From the NCBI GenBank assembly GCA_902984215.1, contig CADWAF010003318.1, positions 1 through 11,413 of the forward strand: a DNA stretch of 11,413 nucleotides. The letters are read 5' to 3'. The position numbers and the translations under genes were made by a program. Origin of the DNA: Willaertia magna. Lineage: Eukaryota > Heterolobosea > Eutetramitea > Acrasida > Naegleriidae. Positions 1-7,900 of this stretch are shown piece by piece. The notes under the pieces are model-generated. The model was not told the DNA's origin, made no database searches, and saw only the letters and a list, made by a program, of their open reading frames with translations. Numbering within the stretch: position 1 is the first letter of the stretch; the number at the start of each line of letters is the position of its first letter.

Positions 1-382
1 CAGTGCACGATAGTAATTGAAGTAAAGAACAAGTAGAGTTTTGTTGTCATTGAACTACATGTAAATTGACAAACTTGTGTAGTTTAATAACGTTCCACAT
101 TGTTATAAACAAGAACAGTTTCTTATTGTAATTAATATTACCAAACCCCAATAAAAGTTAAATTGTTTTAAAAAAACCACTTATCTCAACAACATAAAAC
201 CACAGGTGGTTCCTTTTCTATATTATTTTATTTTGTTTTTATATATATAATCTCTATATGGAATAATCCCCTCTCAATAAGGTCTCTCAACATGGTAATT
301 GGGATATCTATTGCGAAAAATAATCTCCCTGTAACTGCAGGTTTATTTAATTTTTTAATAAAAATTTTCCCTCCTTTTAAAA
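1..382. other. Non-coding region upstream of the histidine kinase gene
   Basis: No gene can be supported here; every frame is closed by stops within short distances. The region is AT-rich and contains a TATA-like run of alternating AT at about 239–250, some 135 bp before the kinase ATG, which could be a core promoter element. Short upstream ATGs lie at 258 (two codons then TAA) and at 292 (37 codons, out of frame, overlapping the kinase start). An in-frame stop at 359–361 shows that the kinase reading frame cannot begin further upstream without an intron. Confidence 0.6.
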
Positions 383-3300
383 ATGAAGAGAAGAGAAGAT
401 GTTGAGGACGATGTAAAAACGAAGACTTCAACTATAACAAGGCTAGGAATTAATGGTAATGCTACCAGTACTGCCAATAATGATGATTTTAACAATGATT
501 TGGTTGTTAATAACGTAAATGAGAACTTAATAACATCTACCTCATCTGCTTATAGTGAGGTAAATTATAATATAAAAGAAAGAAAAAAGAAACCTAATAT
601 TATAATACCATCAAATGATGCAACTTTTACTTTTCCATCTTTATTATTATCTTCATCAAATAATGGAGATGATTCCTATACATCATCTTCATCTGATAAA
701 GAAGGAACTAACCTATCCCAAACAGAGGATGAAGCTAATGATTCTACCTTTACCCAACAACAACTAGTAGAAGGCTTTTCTAGCCTGCAACATGAAACCA
801 AAATGAATAAGGAAGATAAAAACAAAACTAACAACCAAATCACTGATAAAACTAACAATACATCTACCAAAGCACGGAATAATTGTTCCAATAGTGAACA
901 ATCGGATGATATACTAAAAAATAATTTACTAGAAGAAGAAAATATATTGCAGTATCCGTGTTCTCCTATAAGAAATAATTCTTCAATGCCTTTAACAACA
1001 ATACCTACTTCAACTAAAACACTCTTAATGTCTGACTACTTAATCAAAAATCATGATGAAGATCAAAGAAATAATGTAAATAATTCACATATTTATTTGG
1101 AGGAAAGTAATATATATGAATCAAGTAGTAATAATTGTACTAGTAGCACTAATCATTTTGTACACGTAGATAATATTTTAAATGGAAGTATTAATAATAA
1201 TGGAAATAATAATTTGATGGATGGCACATCATTTAATGGAAGAAATAATAATTATTTAGATGGAGATGTAGCAATGAAATGGAATGAAAAAATTCACCAA
1301 TTTCTTTTACCTATTTGTTTTTTCCTTTGTTATTTCTATTTAATATTTTATTCAACTGATTATATGTTTTGGATGTCAGTAATATGTTTATTAACAATAG
1401 GTTTAAACTTAAATCAATTTAAACAGTTTGTACAGGAATATGTTGCCGTTTGGTTATTGAAAAGAAGTAATAATGGTTTATTACAAGCATTTTCTGATTG
1501 TAATTGTGGTGAGGAGAAAACGGTGACAAGTAATAATACAGATAATAATCCAACTAGTAACAGTATTAATAGTGGTTATAATGGTGTGAATAATAACAAT
1601 AGTGGAGGTTCAACGATTTTTTATTCCTCCATTAATTTTGCTAGACTTTATGGTGGAGACGAAAGATCATCTTCTGTTTCGTCAGATACCTCTTTTAATG
1701 TAACAAGTAGTGCTGATAAGAGTAGACAACTTCAATTAAAGTTAATTGAGGTATATACATGCAAAGTAATGATAGCACTTAATATTTTACTTTATTTTAT
1801 AAGATTAATTTTATGCACTAAAGATCCAACAGTTGGTTGGTTAATGATTGGTTTTTTATCTAGTACTATACATAACTATTCATATATTATACTTCAAAAC
1901 GCAATGGTTGATTGTAATATACATTCTTTTGAGATAACATTATGGGCCATAATCCCACATCATTTATTAAGTATAGGTACAGGTCTTATTTTGACTTTCG
2001 AATTTCAAAGATATGTAGAAGCATTCGGTACTTGTTGTATGTTAATTGTGTTAAATTTTATAATGAATAGTATTTCATATAAATTAATGAATAGATTAAA
2101 TACAATGAAGTTAATGACTTCTAAATTAAAAGAAGCCAATCGTTCAAAGAATGCTTTGGTTAGTTCTATAAGTCATGAATTTAGATCACCACTAATGAGT
2201 ATTTCAGGTGCGATTGAATTACTATTAGACACTAAATTAAATGGTGAACAATCACAATATATTAAAACAATTGGAAGTTGTAGCTCTATTTTGCTTACAT
2301 TAGTAGAAGATATATTACAATATTCTAAATTGGAAAAAACAAATCTAGAGATTGCAACCAATTCAATGTTAAGTAAAACTGCAAATGAAGGAGAAAAAGA
2401 TGCTGTTTATAGGGTTTTTTCATTGTATGATTGTTTAGAACATGTTAAATCTATAACTTCTAGTTATGCTTCAAGTTTTGATGTGAATATTGAGTTTGTA
2501 ATTAGTGAAAATATTCCACCATTTGTTTTGGGAGAATCTGTTAGAATTCAACAAGTATTAATTAACATTTTGACTAATGCTATTAAGGCATCACCTGCCA
2601 ATCAAGTTGTTACTTTAAAGGTAGATGCGTCAGAAGAAGGTAATGAATTGAGTACTACAGCTACAGTAGATGAGAAGGGAAGACATTTAAAAGAAGTAAT
2701 TTTTAAGATTATTGATCATGGTAATGGAATACCAGAACATATTCAAAAACTATTATTTAAACCATTTTGTACTTCTTCCCCTGGTATTACTAATGGTGTA
2801 GTGGGAACAGGTTTAGGTTTATCCATTGCTAAAAGAATAATTACTAATATGAAAGGCACAATAAGTTATACCACTTGTTGCGTACCACCAGATAATGGGA
2901 CAACCTTTAGTGTTTGTATTCCATTTATTTTACCTGATCAAAAGAAGAAGAATTCATTAAAGCATATTGAAGAGATTTTAAAGCATCATCCAATTTTATC
3001 TACTGAAAAGAAATTAATACAGGTTGATGAGGCTATACAAAGAAATCATTTGTTACATAAAGAGTTGTATAATTTGAGAAGAGCTTCACCTAGTGCTAGA
3101 GGTTCAAGAGGATCTGGTTCTTCAGGAGGATCATCTAAAAGCTTTCCTGGTGGTGATATTACGCCTGAATCTCCAATAAGAATGCCATTAGAAATTAATC
3201 AAAAAGATGACGAAAGAATGAAACTAATAGAATCTACTAATATTTTATTAGCTGAAGACAACAATATTAATTTGGCAGTATTAAAGAGATTGTTGGAAAA

Positions 3301-3622
3301 GGGTGGCTTTAAAAATATTACAACTTGTTCAAATGGAGCTGAATTGGTTGAAAGTTTTAAAAAACAATACCATAATATAATTGTAACAGATTTACATATG
3401 CCTGTAATGAATGGAATAGAAGCTGCCAATATTATTCGTACACTGGAAGGTGGCGATAAAACTAAAATTATTCTTTTAACAGCAGATGCATTAATGGATA
3501 AATTTAATAATATGGACTCGATAGATTCCTGTCTCAATAAGCCAATATCTGGAGACAATTTAAACCAAGCAATTTTAGTGGCAGTAAGGCAACAACAAGA
3601 AAATGAAGAAGAATCTTTTTAA
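383..3622 (+). CDS. Membrane-bound hybrid histidine kinase with C-terminal receiver domain
   Basis: The 1079-aa product is a hybrid sensor kinase of the multistep phosphorelay type: it autophosphorylates on His and passes the phosphate to its own receiver Asp, normally for onward transfer to an HPt protein. Residues 1–300 are hydrophilic, rich in Asn, Ser and Thr, and probably disordered. About six membrane segments follow (roughly 307–323, 328–343, 460–478, 484–505, 516–540, 547–569), with an Asn/Ser-rich loop at about 380–450. The dimerisation/phosphoacceptor domain has SHEFRSP with H598. The ATPase domain shows an N-box with N732, a G1 box DHGNG from D778, an F box around F792–F795 and a G2 box GTGLGL at 808–813. 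A Gly/Ser-rich linker (about 904–925) leads to the receiver, with acidic pair E958/D959, phosphoacceptor D1003, T1033 and K1053. All catalytic residues are present, so activity is expected. No PAS, GAF or other soluble sensor domain is visible, so the stimulus is unknown. The ATG at 383 is the first in frame after a stop at 359–361. Confidence 0.93.
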   Translation: MKRREDVEDDVKTKTSTITRLGINGNATSTANNDDFNNDLVVNNVNENLITSTSSAYSEVNYNIKERKKKPNIIIPSNDATFTFPSLLLSSSNNGDDSYTSSSSDKEGTNLSQTEDEANDSTFTQQQLVEGFSSLQHETKMNKEDKNKTNNQITDKTNNTSTKARNNCSNSEQSDDILKNNLLEEENILQYPCSPIRNNSSMPLTTIPTSTKTLLMSDYLIKNHDEDQRNNVNNSHIYLEESNIYESSSNNCTSSTNHFVHVDNILNGSINNNGNNNLMDGTSFNGRNNNYLDGDVAMKWNEKIHQFLLPICFFLCYFYLIFYSTDYMFWMSVICLLTIGLNLNQFKQFVQEYVAVWLLKRSNNGLLQAFSDCNCGEEKTVTSNNTDNNPTSNSINSGYNGVNNNNSGGSTIFYSSINFARLYGGDERSSSVSSDTSFNVTSSADKSRQLQLKLIEVYTCKVMIALNILLYFIRLILCTKDPTVGWLMIGFLSSTIHNYSYIILQNAMVDCNIHSFEITLWAIIPHHLLSIGTGLILTFEFQRYVEAFGTCCMLIVLNFIMNSISYKLMNRLNTMKLMTSKLKEANRSKNALVSSISHEFRSPLMSISGAIELLLDTKLNGEQSQYIKTIGSCSSILLTLVEDILQYSKLEKTNLEIATNSMLSKTANEGEKDAVYRVFSLYDCLEHVKSITSSYASSFDVNIEFVISENIPPFVLGESVRIQQVLINILTNAIKASPANQVVTLKVDASEEGNELSTTATVDEKGRHLKEVIFKIIDHGNGIPEHIQKLLFKPFCTSSPGITNGVVGTGLGLSIAKRIITNMKGTISYTTCCVPPDNGTTFSVCIPFILPDQKKKNSLKHIEEILKHHPILSTEKKLIQVDEAIQRNHLLHKELYNLRRASPSARGSRGSGSSGGSSKSFPGGDITPESPIRMPLEINQKDDERMKLIESTNILLAEDNNINLAVLKRLLEKGGFKNITTCSNGAELVESFKKQYHNIIVTDLHMPVMNGIEAANIIRTLEGGDKTKIILLTADALMDKFNNMDSIDSCLNKPISGDNLNQAILVAVRQQQENEEESF

Positions 3623-3626
3623 TAAA
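3621..3626 (+). promoter_or_regulatory. AATAAA polyadenylation-like hexamer overlapping the kinase stop codon
   Basis: An AATAAA hexamer begins inside the kinase TAA stop (3620–3622). It could direct 3' end formation for the kinase transcript, but in such AT-rich DNA it may be chance. If used, the cleavage site would lie inside the 3' coding part of the convergent PPR gene. Confidence 0.3.
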
Positions 3627-3629
3627 TAT

Positions 3630-5972
3630 TTACTGATTTGTTCTATTCTTTTGTTGTTGTTTCTTTACAGACTCCATATGTTTCATGTATTGTTTTGTTT
3701 TCTCTGGAAGAGGTGCTTCTTCATCTTCGTCAAATGGGATTTCATCTTCCTTAGCAACCTCAAATTGGTCAACTAAGCCAACGAATGAACTGATAAATTG
3801 TTCAATATCCTTTTCTTTTTCTCTTTCTTTTAATATTCTTCCTGCACCCATCACGTGACTCTTGTATTTAACAATATCTGCTGGAGAAAGCTTAAAACCT
3901 CCCTCTTCATACATTCTTCTCAAGTAATCTCTACCTAATTCAATATTACCTTCATCTACTAAACGGAAAATCAAATGTTTATAGGCTTGATAAGTAGGTT
4001 TTATACCCTTTTCTTTCATTAAATCAAATAGTTCTAAAGCTTTCTCTGTTCTTCTTGACCTACAATACATTCTCACTAATATACCATAAGATATATCATC
4101 AGGTTCTAAACTATTTTCTTTAAACTTTTCATCCAAAATTTCCATTGTAACACGCAAACGTAAAGCATTAGCAAATACTGCAAGTAAAGAATTTAAAGTA
4201 TGATGAGTAATTTTCAATCCAGATTCCTTCATTCTATTGTAAATTGCTAATGAATCCATAATATTTTGATTTTGTTGTCTAGTTACATCTTCTGTCCTCA
4301 ATTGTTGAGCTACACTATAACAATGCAAAACACCATTATATACAATCTCATCAGGAGTAACTCCCATTTGTTGCATCTTTTCTAATACTCCTTTCATTCT
4401 TTGTACATTACCATCCTTTGCACAAGCCTTTATTAAACAAGAAAATACAGGAAGGTCAATTCTGTAGCCTTGTACTTCCATAATTTCAGCTATATCAAAT
4501 GCTTTATGACGTAAATCTGATCTTGCTGCATAAGCTGCAATTAAAGAAGTATAAGTTTGTTCTAAAGGTTCTAAATTTTCTCTTTCAAATCTATTGAATA
4601 ATAACATTGCTCTTTCAGCTTGACCTCTTTTTGCACAAGCGTGGATCATTACACTTAAAGTAACTTCATCATGAGTACAACCATAAACTGTTGTCATTGC
4701 TCTATAATGATTCCATGCTCTTTCTAAATCTCCTTGATTAATACATCCAACAATTAAGTCAGTATGTATAACTGTATTTGTTGGTTTATCATGAGATCTT
4801 AAAACTTCAACAAATTGAAAGGCTTCCTCAATTTTGTTTGCTCTAACTAAAGCATGTACAAGACAACCATGGTGTTGAATATCAGGTTCAATACTATATT
4901 CCTTTTGCATTTCTTTAAGGAAACCATAACTTGTTTTATAATCTCCTTCCATTGCGCAAGCAGATAAAACTGCGTTATATAATCTAGGTGTTGGTATTAA
5001 ACCTAAATCTTTAAAGTGTTGAAAAGTAGATAAGGCTAAATCTTTACGCATTTGTACAGCTTGTACTCTAATTAAATATTCAAAATTGCCTAACGTTTTC
5101 GTTCTTGTTTTAAAGTAAACTTCAGGGTTCGGATCTTCAGATAATAATTTTAATTTTTCTAAGGCTAATACAGTACTTGTAGGCGTTAACATTTGGCTAG
5201 TAAATCTAGACCATGTAGGATCATCTTTCATATAGATATCTAGGAATCCATCTTTCTTTTCCTCAAAAACTAATCTTTCACGTAGTGTTTCAGGAATAAT
5301 TTTACCTTCTCTCCAAAGTTTAATTAATCTTTCGGATTTAAAAGGAACTATATTCCCGTCTTTAAAAGTATTTGGATCTGATAACATTTTCTCAGCATTA
5401 GCTATTTCATTAGTAAATTCTCTTCTAGCTCTTTCATCAATCTCATTTGAAGTTCTTCTATGCTCAATCAAGTCCGTTGCGGTACTATAATTATTATTAT
5501 TCGTCGTTTTTGAATAATCCTTAGGTTTCTTTTTTTCAAGGATATTTGCAATAATCTTATCATCGGAAGGTTTTTCTCGTTTTCTAAATTTTTTATTTTT
5601 TGCATCAACTTTATTTAAATATTCAAGAGCAGTATTTAGTTCTTCTTTATGTTTATCGGAAATACCTTCTGGTATAGAATCTTTATATTTTTCAACTAAT
5701 GGACTTAAATTTTTTTTACTTTTTGTTTTTGTTAAATCTTCTGCGTTTATTCGTTGTGAATTATCAAAAAGTGAAGTGATTACTTTTTCATCGGATTTTT
5801 TATTATCTCTCTTTTTAAAAAATTTATTTTCTTTTAAACATAAAGATGTATGGTAAAAGTATATATTATTGTTATTAAAAATGTAGTTTGTTATTATTGC
5901 ATTATTTGAAGATAATAAACAATGTTTGGATTTAAAATTTGTGGTGGGAGAAAACCACACTTTTTTGAGCAT
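3630..5972 (-). CDS. P-type pentatricopeptide repeat (PPR) protein, probably mitochondrial
   Basis: The 780-aa protein carries about ten or eleven tandem PPR motifs over residues 296–700, each near 35 residues, with helix-turn patterns such as YNAVLSACAMEGDY, FSCLIKACAKDGNVQRM and YGILVRMYCRSRRTEKAL. One repeat, beginning YNGVLHCYSV, carries an insert of about 13 residues. PPR proteins bind single-stranded RNA in organelles and act in RNA stability, cleavage, editing or translation. No DYW, E or SMR domain is present, so this is a plain P-class type, and the RNA target cannot be read from sequence. The N-terminus is basic, Ser/Asn-rich and almost free of acidic residues for about 45 residues, consistent with a mitochondrial presequence. 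Residues 50–290 are charged and resemble nothing I recognise. The C-terminus (about 735–780) is acidic, then Lys/Gln-rich. The start at 5972 is preceded by an A-run (ACAAAAAAATG). It converges on the kinase gene with 7 bp between stops. Confidence 0.9.
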   Translation of the reverse strand: MLKKVWFSPTTNFKSKHCLLSSNNAIITNYIFNNNNIYFYHTSLCLKENKFFKKRDNKKSDEKVITSLFDNSQRINAEDLTKTKSKKNLSPLVEKYKDSIPEGISDKHKEELNTALEYLNKVDAKNKKFRKREKPSDDKIIANILEKKKPKDYSKTTNNNNYSTATDLIEHRRTSNEIDERARREFTNEIANAEKMLSDPNTFKDGNIVPFKSERLIKLWREGKIIPETLRERLVFEEKKDGFLDIYMKDDPTWSRFTSQMLTPTSTVLALEKLKLLSEDPNPEVYFKTRTKTLGNFEYLIRVQAVQMRKDLALSTFQHFKDLGLIPTPRLYNAVLSACAMEGDYKTSYGFLKEMQKEYSIEPDIQHHGCLVHALVRANKIEEAFQFVEVLRSHDKPTNTVIHTDLIVGCINQGDLERAWNHYRAMTTVYGCTHDEVTLSVMIHACAKRGQAERAMLLFNRFERENLEPLEQTYTSLIAAYAARSDLRHKAFDIAEIMEVQGYRIDLPVFSCLIKACAKDGNVQRMKGVLEKMQQMGVTPDEIVYNGVLHCYSVAQQLRTEDVTRQQNQNIMDSLAIYNRMKESGLKITHHTLNSLLAVFANALRLRVTMEILDEKFKENSLEPDDISYGILVRMYCRSRRTEKALELFDLMKEKGIKPTYQAYKHLIFRLVDEGNIELGRDYLRRMYEEGGFKLSPADIVKYKSHVMGAGRILKEREKEKDIEQFISSFVGLVDQFEVAKEDEIPFDEDEEAPLPEKTKQYMKHMESVKKQQQKNRTNQ

Positions 5973-6181
5973 TTTTTTGTCAATTTGTTTGAAATAAAAT
6001 GTTGAAATCGGAAACGATTTTGTTGAAGTTTTGCCATGATGTAAGGACTGGGAGTGTTTTATAGAATTTATAAAATTATTATAAATTGAAGACTTTAAAT
6101 CATGTTGACATTAGCAGGTTTACTCAAAGACAACGGGTTGTGAAACATTTTCCAAATAAAAGTTTTAGAAAAAAATTTACG
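5973..6181. promoter_or_regulatory. Divergent intergenic region between the PPR and NudE-like genes
   Basis: This 209-bp spacer must hold both the 5' regions and the promoters of two divergently transcribed genes. It contains a perfect 6-bp inverted repeat with a GAAA centre (6005–6020), a TATA-like AT-rich run at about 6070–6086, and a short out-of-frame upstream ORF beginning at 6102 that ends before the NudE ATG. No known transcription factor site can be named with confidence. Confidence 0.5.
6005..6020. repeat. Perfect inverted repeat AAATCG–GAAA–CGATTT
   Basis: Six-base arms (6005–6010 and 6015–6020) flank GAAA. At the DNA level this is a dyad that could bind a dimeric factor; transcribed in the + direction it would form a short hairpin with a GNRA-type loop. 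It sits in the shared promoter of the PPR and NudE-like genes. Function is unproven. Confidence 0.35.
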
Positions 6182-7762
6182 ATGGAAGGGATAAAACTAG
6201 GCTCAACAACTGCTGGAAGAGAAGAAGATATTGATTTTGAGGAAGCATATAATAATGAGGAAGATTTAAATGGAATTGAAAATGAAAGAAGCGTAGAAAG
6301 CGATGATGAAAATAATAGTTTAGTTCATGAAAATCTGGAATCTTTCTTAAACCTTAGACCAGCAGAACTATACGAAGATGATGAAGAGGGAATACATGAC
6401 AATAATAGTAAAAAGATGAATCCTATTTTTAATTATAACAACAGAAATATATCATCAAATTCTAGACCTCTTTCATCCTTTTCTTCAGGCTTATCACCGA
6501 AAAGAAAACAAATGAACCAGGAGGAAGATGTTATTATAGAGCCACCCTCAGCCTCTATCTTATTAGCATCTGACTTAAATGTAGGCGATTCCATTTCATC
6601 CTTTGAATCATCTAGTTTTCGTCCAACATTAACAACCTCTTTCGATTCTGAAAATATGGGGAAATCTAAGGTTGAAGATCATGGAGATGATGTTGTACAA
6701 TACTTTGGGGATAAACAAAATGTAGAAGAAGATGTAGATGATTTTCAATCGCAAGAAGAAAAAGTTAGTTTCTATAAACAAAAGTATGAGGTATGTCGAA
6801 TACGTTGTGTATCTTAATTGACTATTTTTAAGGCCGCTTTTAGGGATTTACAAATTGTAAACGAAAACTATATAAGATATCAAAAAAGTAGTGAGGAATT
6901 AGAGAAAGAATATGATGTTGAGATGGAGAGATATGAACAAAAAGTTGTTGAGTTAAGTAAAAAACTATCTGAAATGAGCAAAGACCAAGAGAAATTAAAA
7001 ACATCACTAAGAGAAAAGGTAAATCAAAATAATGGTGAAATTCAAAATTTGTTGGATGAAATATCGAATTTAAAAGAATTAGAAAAGAAGTATGCAGAGA
7101 GAATAAGGGATTTGGATCAAAGAAACCTGGATTTGGAAACTAAATTAAGAGTGGCTGAAGCCTCGGTACAGACTCTAACCGATCAAAACCAAGAAGAAAG
7201 CAAGAAGGTAATAATACTACAAGCCGAGTTAAAAGACTATAAAGAACAATCTCAAACAATGATACAACGATTAAAAGATGAAGTAAACGAGTTACAATTA
7301 GAACTGACATTAAAAGTAAAAACAGCATCGCCGTTAAACACTAAAGATATGGAATACGAAAAAACATCAGCTCAACCAAATGAGGCGTCTAATACTACAG
7401 ATAAAGAAAAAGGATATAAGTCTCTTATTGAAAATTTACAATCAGAATTAAGCAGTATTAGAGATGAATCAAACAATACAAAACTGCACTTAGAACAAAG
7501 TGAAAAAGAATTAGATAAACAAAGAAAGCTTGTCGTAGATTTACAATTACAAATTTCTAAGTTGACAGAGGAAAAAGAACAGCTTTTGTTGCTACCATCT
7601 ATTTCTACATCCTCAGCCGAAGTACAAATGATAATTGAAAAAGAACAACAAAACAAACGAATAATAGATACCGCTCTAGATGATATACTTGAGCTTGCAG
7701 AGGCGATTTACCACAGTTTAGAGGATTGTAGTATAGGTATTTCAGAAACTAACAAAGAATAG
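6182..7762 (+). CDS. NudE/NDEL1-like coiled-coil protein (two exons)
   Basis: The coding sequence joins 6182–6790 to 6833–7762 and gives 512 aa. NudE proteins bind LIS1 and cytoplasmic dynein and regulate dynein in nuclear positioning, mitosis and transport. The first 185 residues are acidic, Ser/Asn-rich and probably disordered, a long extension compared with animal NudE, which starts its coiled coil near the N-terminus. From about residue 188 a long coiled coil begins with EEKVSFYKQKYEAAF, matching the family's EExxYWKxxxxKYKQ start. It continues with SSEELEKEYDVEMERYEQK (family SRELEAELE region), IRDLDQRNLDLE at 294–305 (family VRELEQxNDDLE) and IQRLKDEVNELQLEL from 347 (family VQRLKDEARDLRQEL). 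The order and spacing of these matches are what identify it; a generic coiled coil would not show them. Residues 360–512 are divergent, with more coiled coil and a predicted helix near the end. The ATG at 6182 is the first in-frame ATG after a stop at 6071–6073. The 42-nt intron falls inside the conserved start of the coiled coil and has an in-frame TAA, so an intronless reading would give two false genes. Confidence 0.82.
6791..6832 (+). other. 42-nt intron in the NudE-like gene
   Basis: The intron begins GTATGT and ends TTTTTAAG, is a multiple of three, and contains an in-frame TAA at 6815–6817. It is phase 0. Removing it joins YKQKYE to AAFRDLQ, restoring the conserved first heptads of the NudE coiled coil. 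Confidence 0.85.
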
Positions 7763-7900
7763 ACCAACCCATATAAGTTCTATTTTAAAAAGTTGGCATT
7801 CCCAACAATTTAATATTATCCTTGTTTTGTTGACGCTAAAGTTTTGTAAAAAATTTAATTAAAATTTTTGTTTTGTAATATTTTTTTTAACACAAAAAAA
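7763..7900. promoter_or_regulatory. Short spacer between the NudE-like and HAP40-like genes
   Basis: These 138 bp must hold the 3' end of the NudE-like transcript and the promoter of the HAP40-like gene. A 5-bp inverted repeat (GTTGG at 7792–7796, CCAAC at 7802–7806) and T-rich/A-rich tracts are visible, ending in an A-run directly before the ATG at 7901. No defined promoter or terminator motif can be named. Confidence 0.4.

Noticed and set aside
1..50. Possible start of a minus-strand gene (ATG at 50, open to the window edge, hydrophobic start MTTKLYLFF)
   Set aside because: Only 16 codons are visible, there is no A-run before the ATG, and nothing else supports it; it could be real but cannot be called from this window.
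3199..3558. Minus-strand open frame opposite the receiver domain
   Set aside because: It is the shadow of the kinase's conserved receiver codons, with no recognisable product.
6086..6181. Longer NudE N-terminus starting at a TTG
   Set aside because: The frame is open but has no ATG upstream of 6182 before a stop at 6071–6073, so 6182 is preferred.
7140..7656. Minus-strand open frames opposite the NudE coiled coil
   Set aside because: They are Leu/Ser/Cys-rich mirror translations of Glu/Lys-rich coding sequence, not independent genes.
7792..7806. GTTGG–CCAAC hairpin after the NudE-like gene as a terminator
   Set aside because: A 5-bp stem is expected by chance in a window of this size, and intrinsic hairpin terminators are not used by RNA polymerase II.
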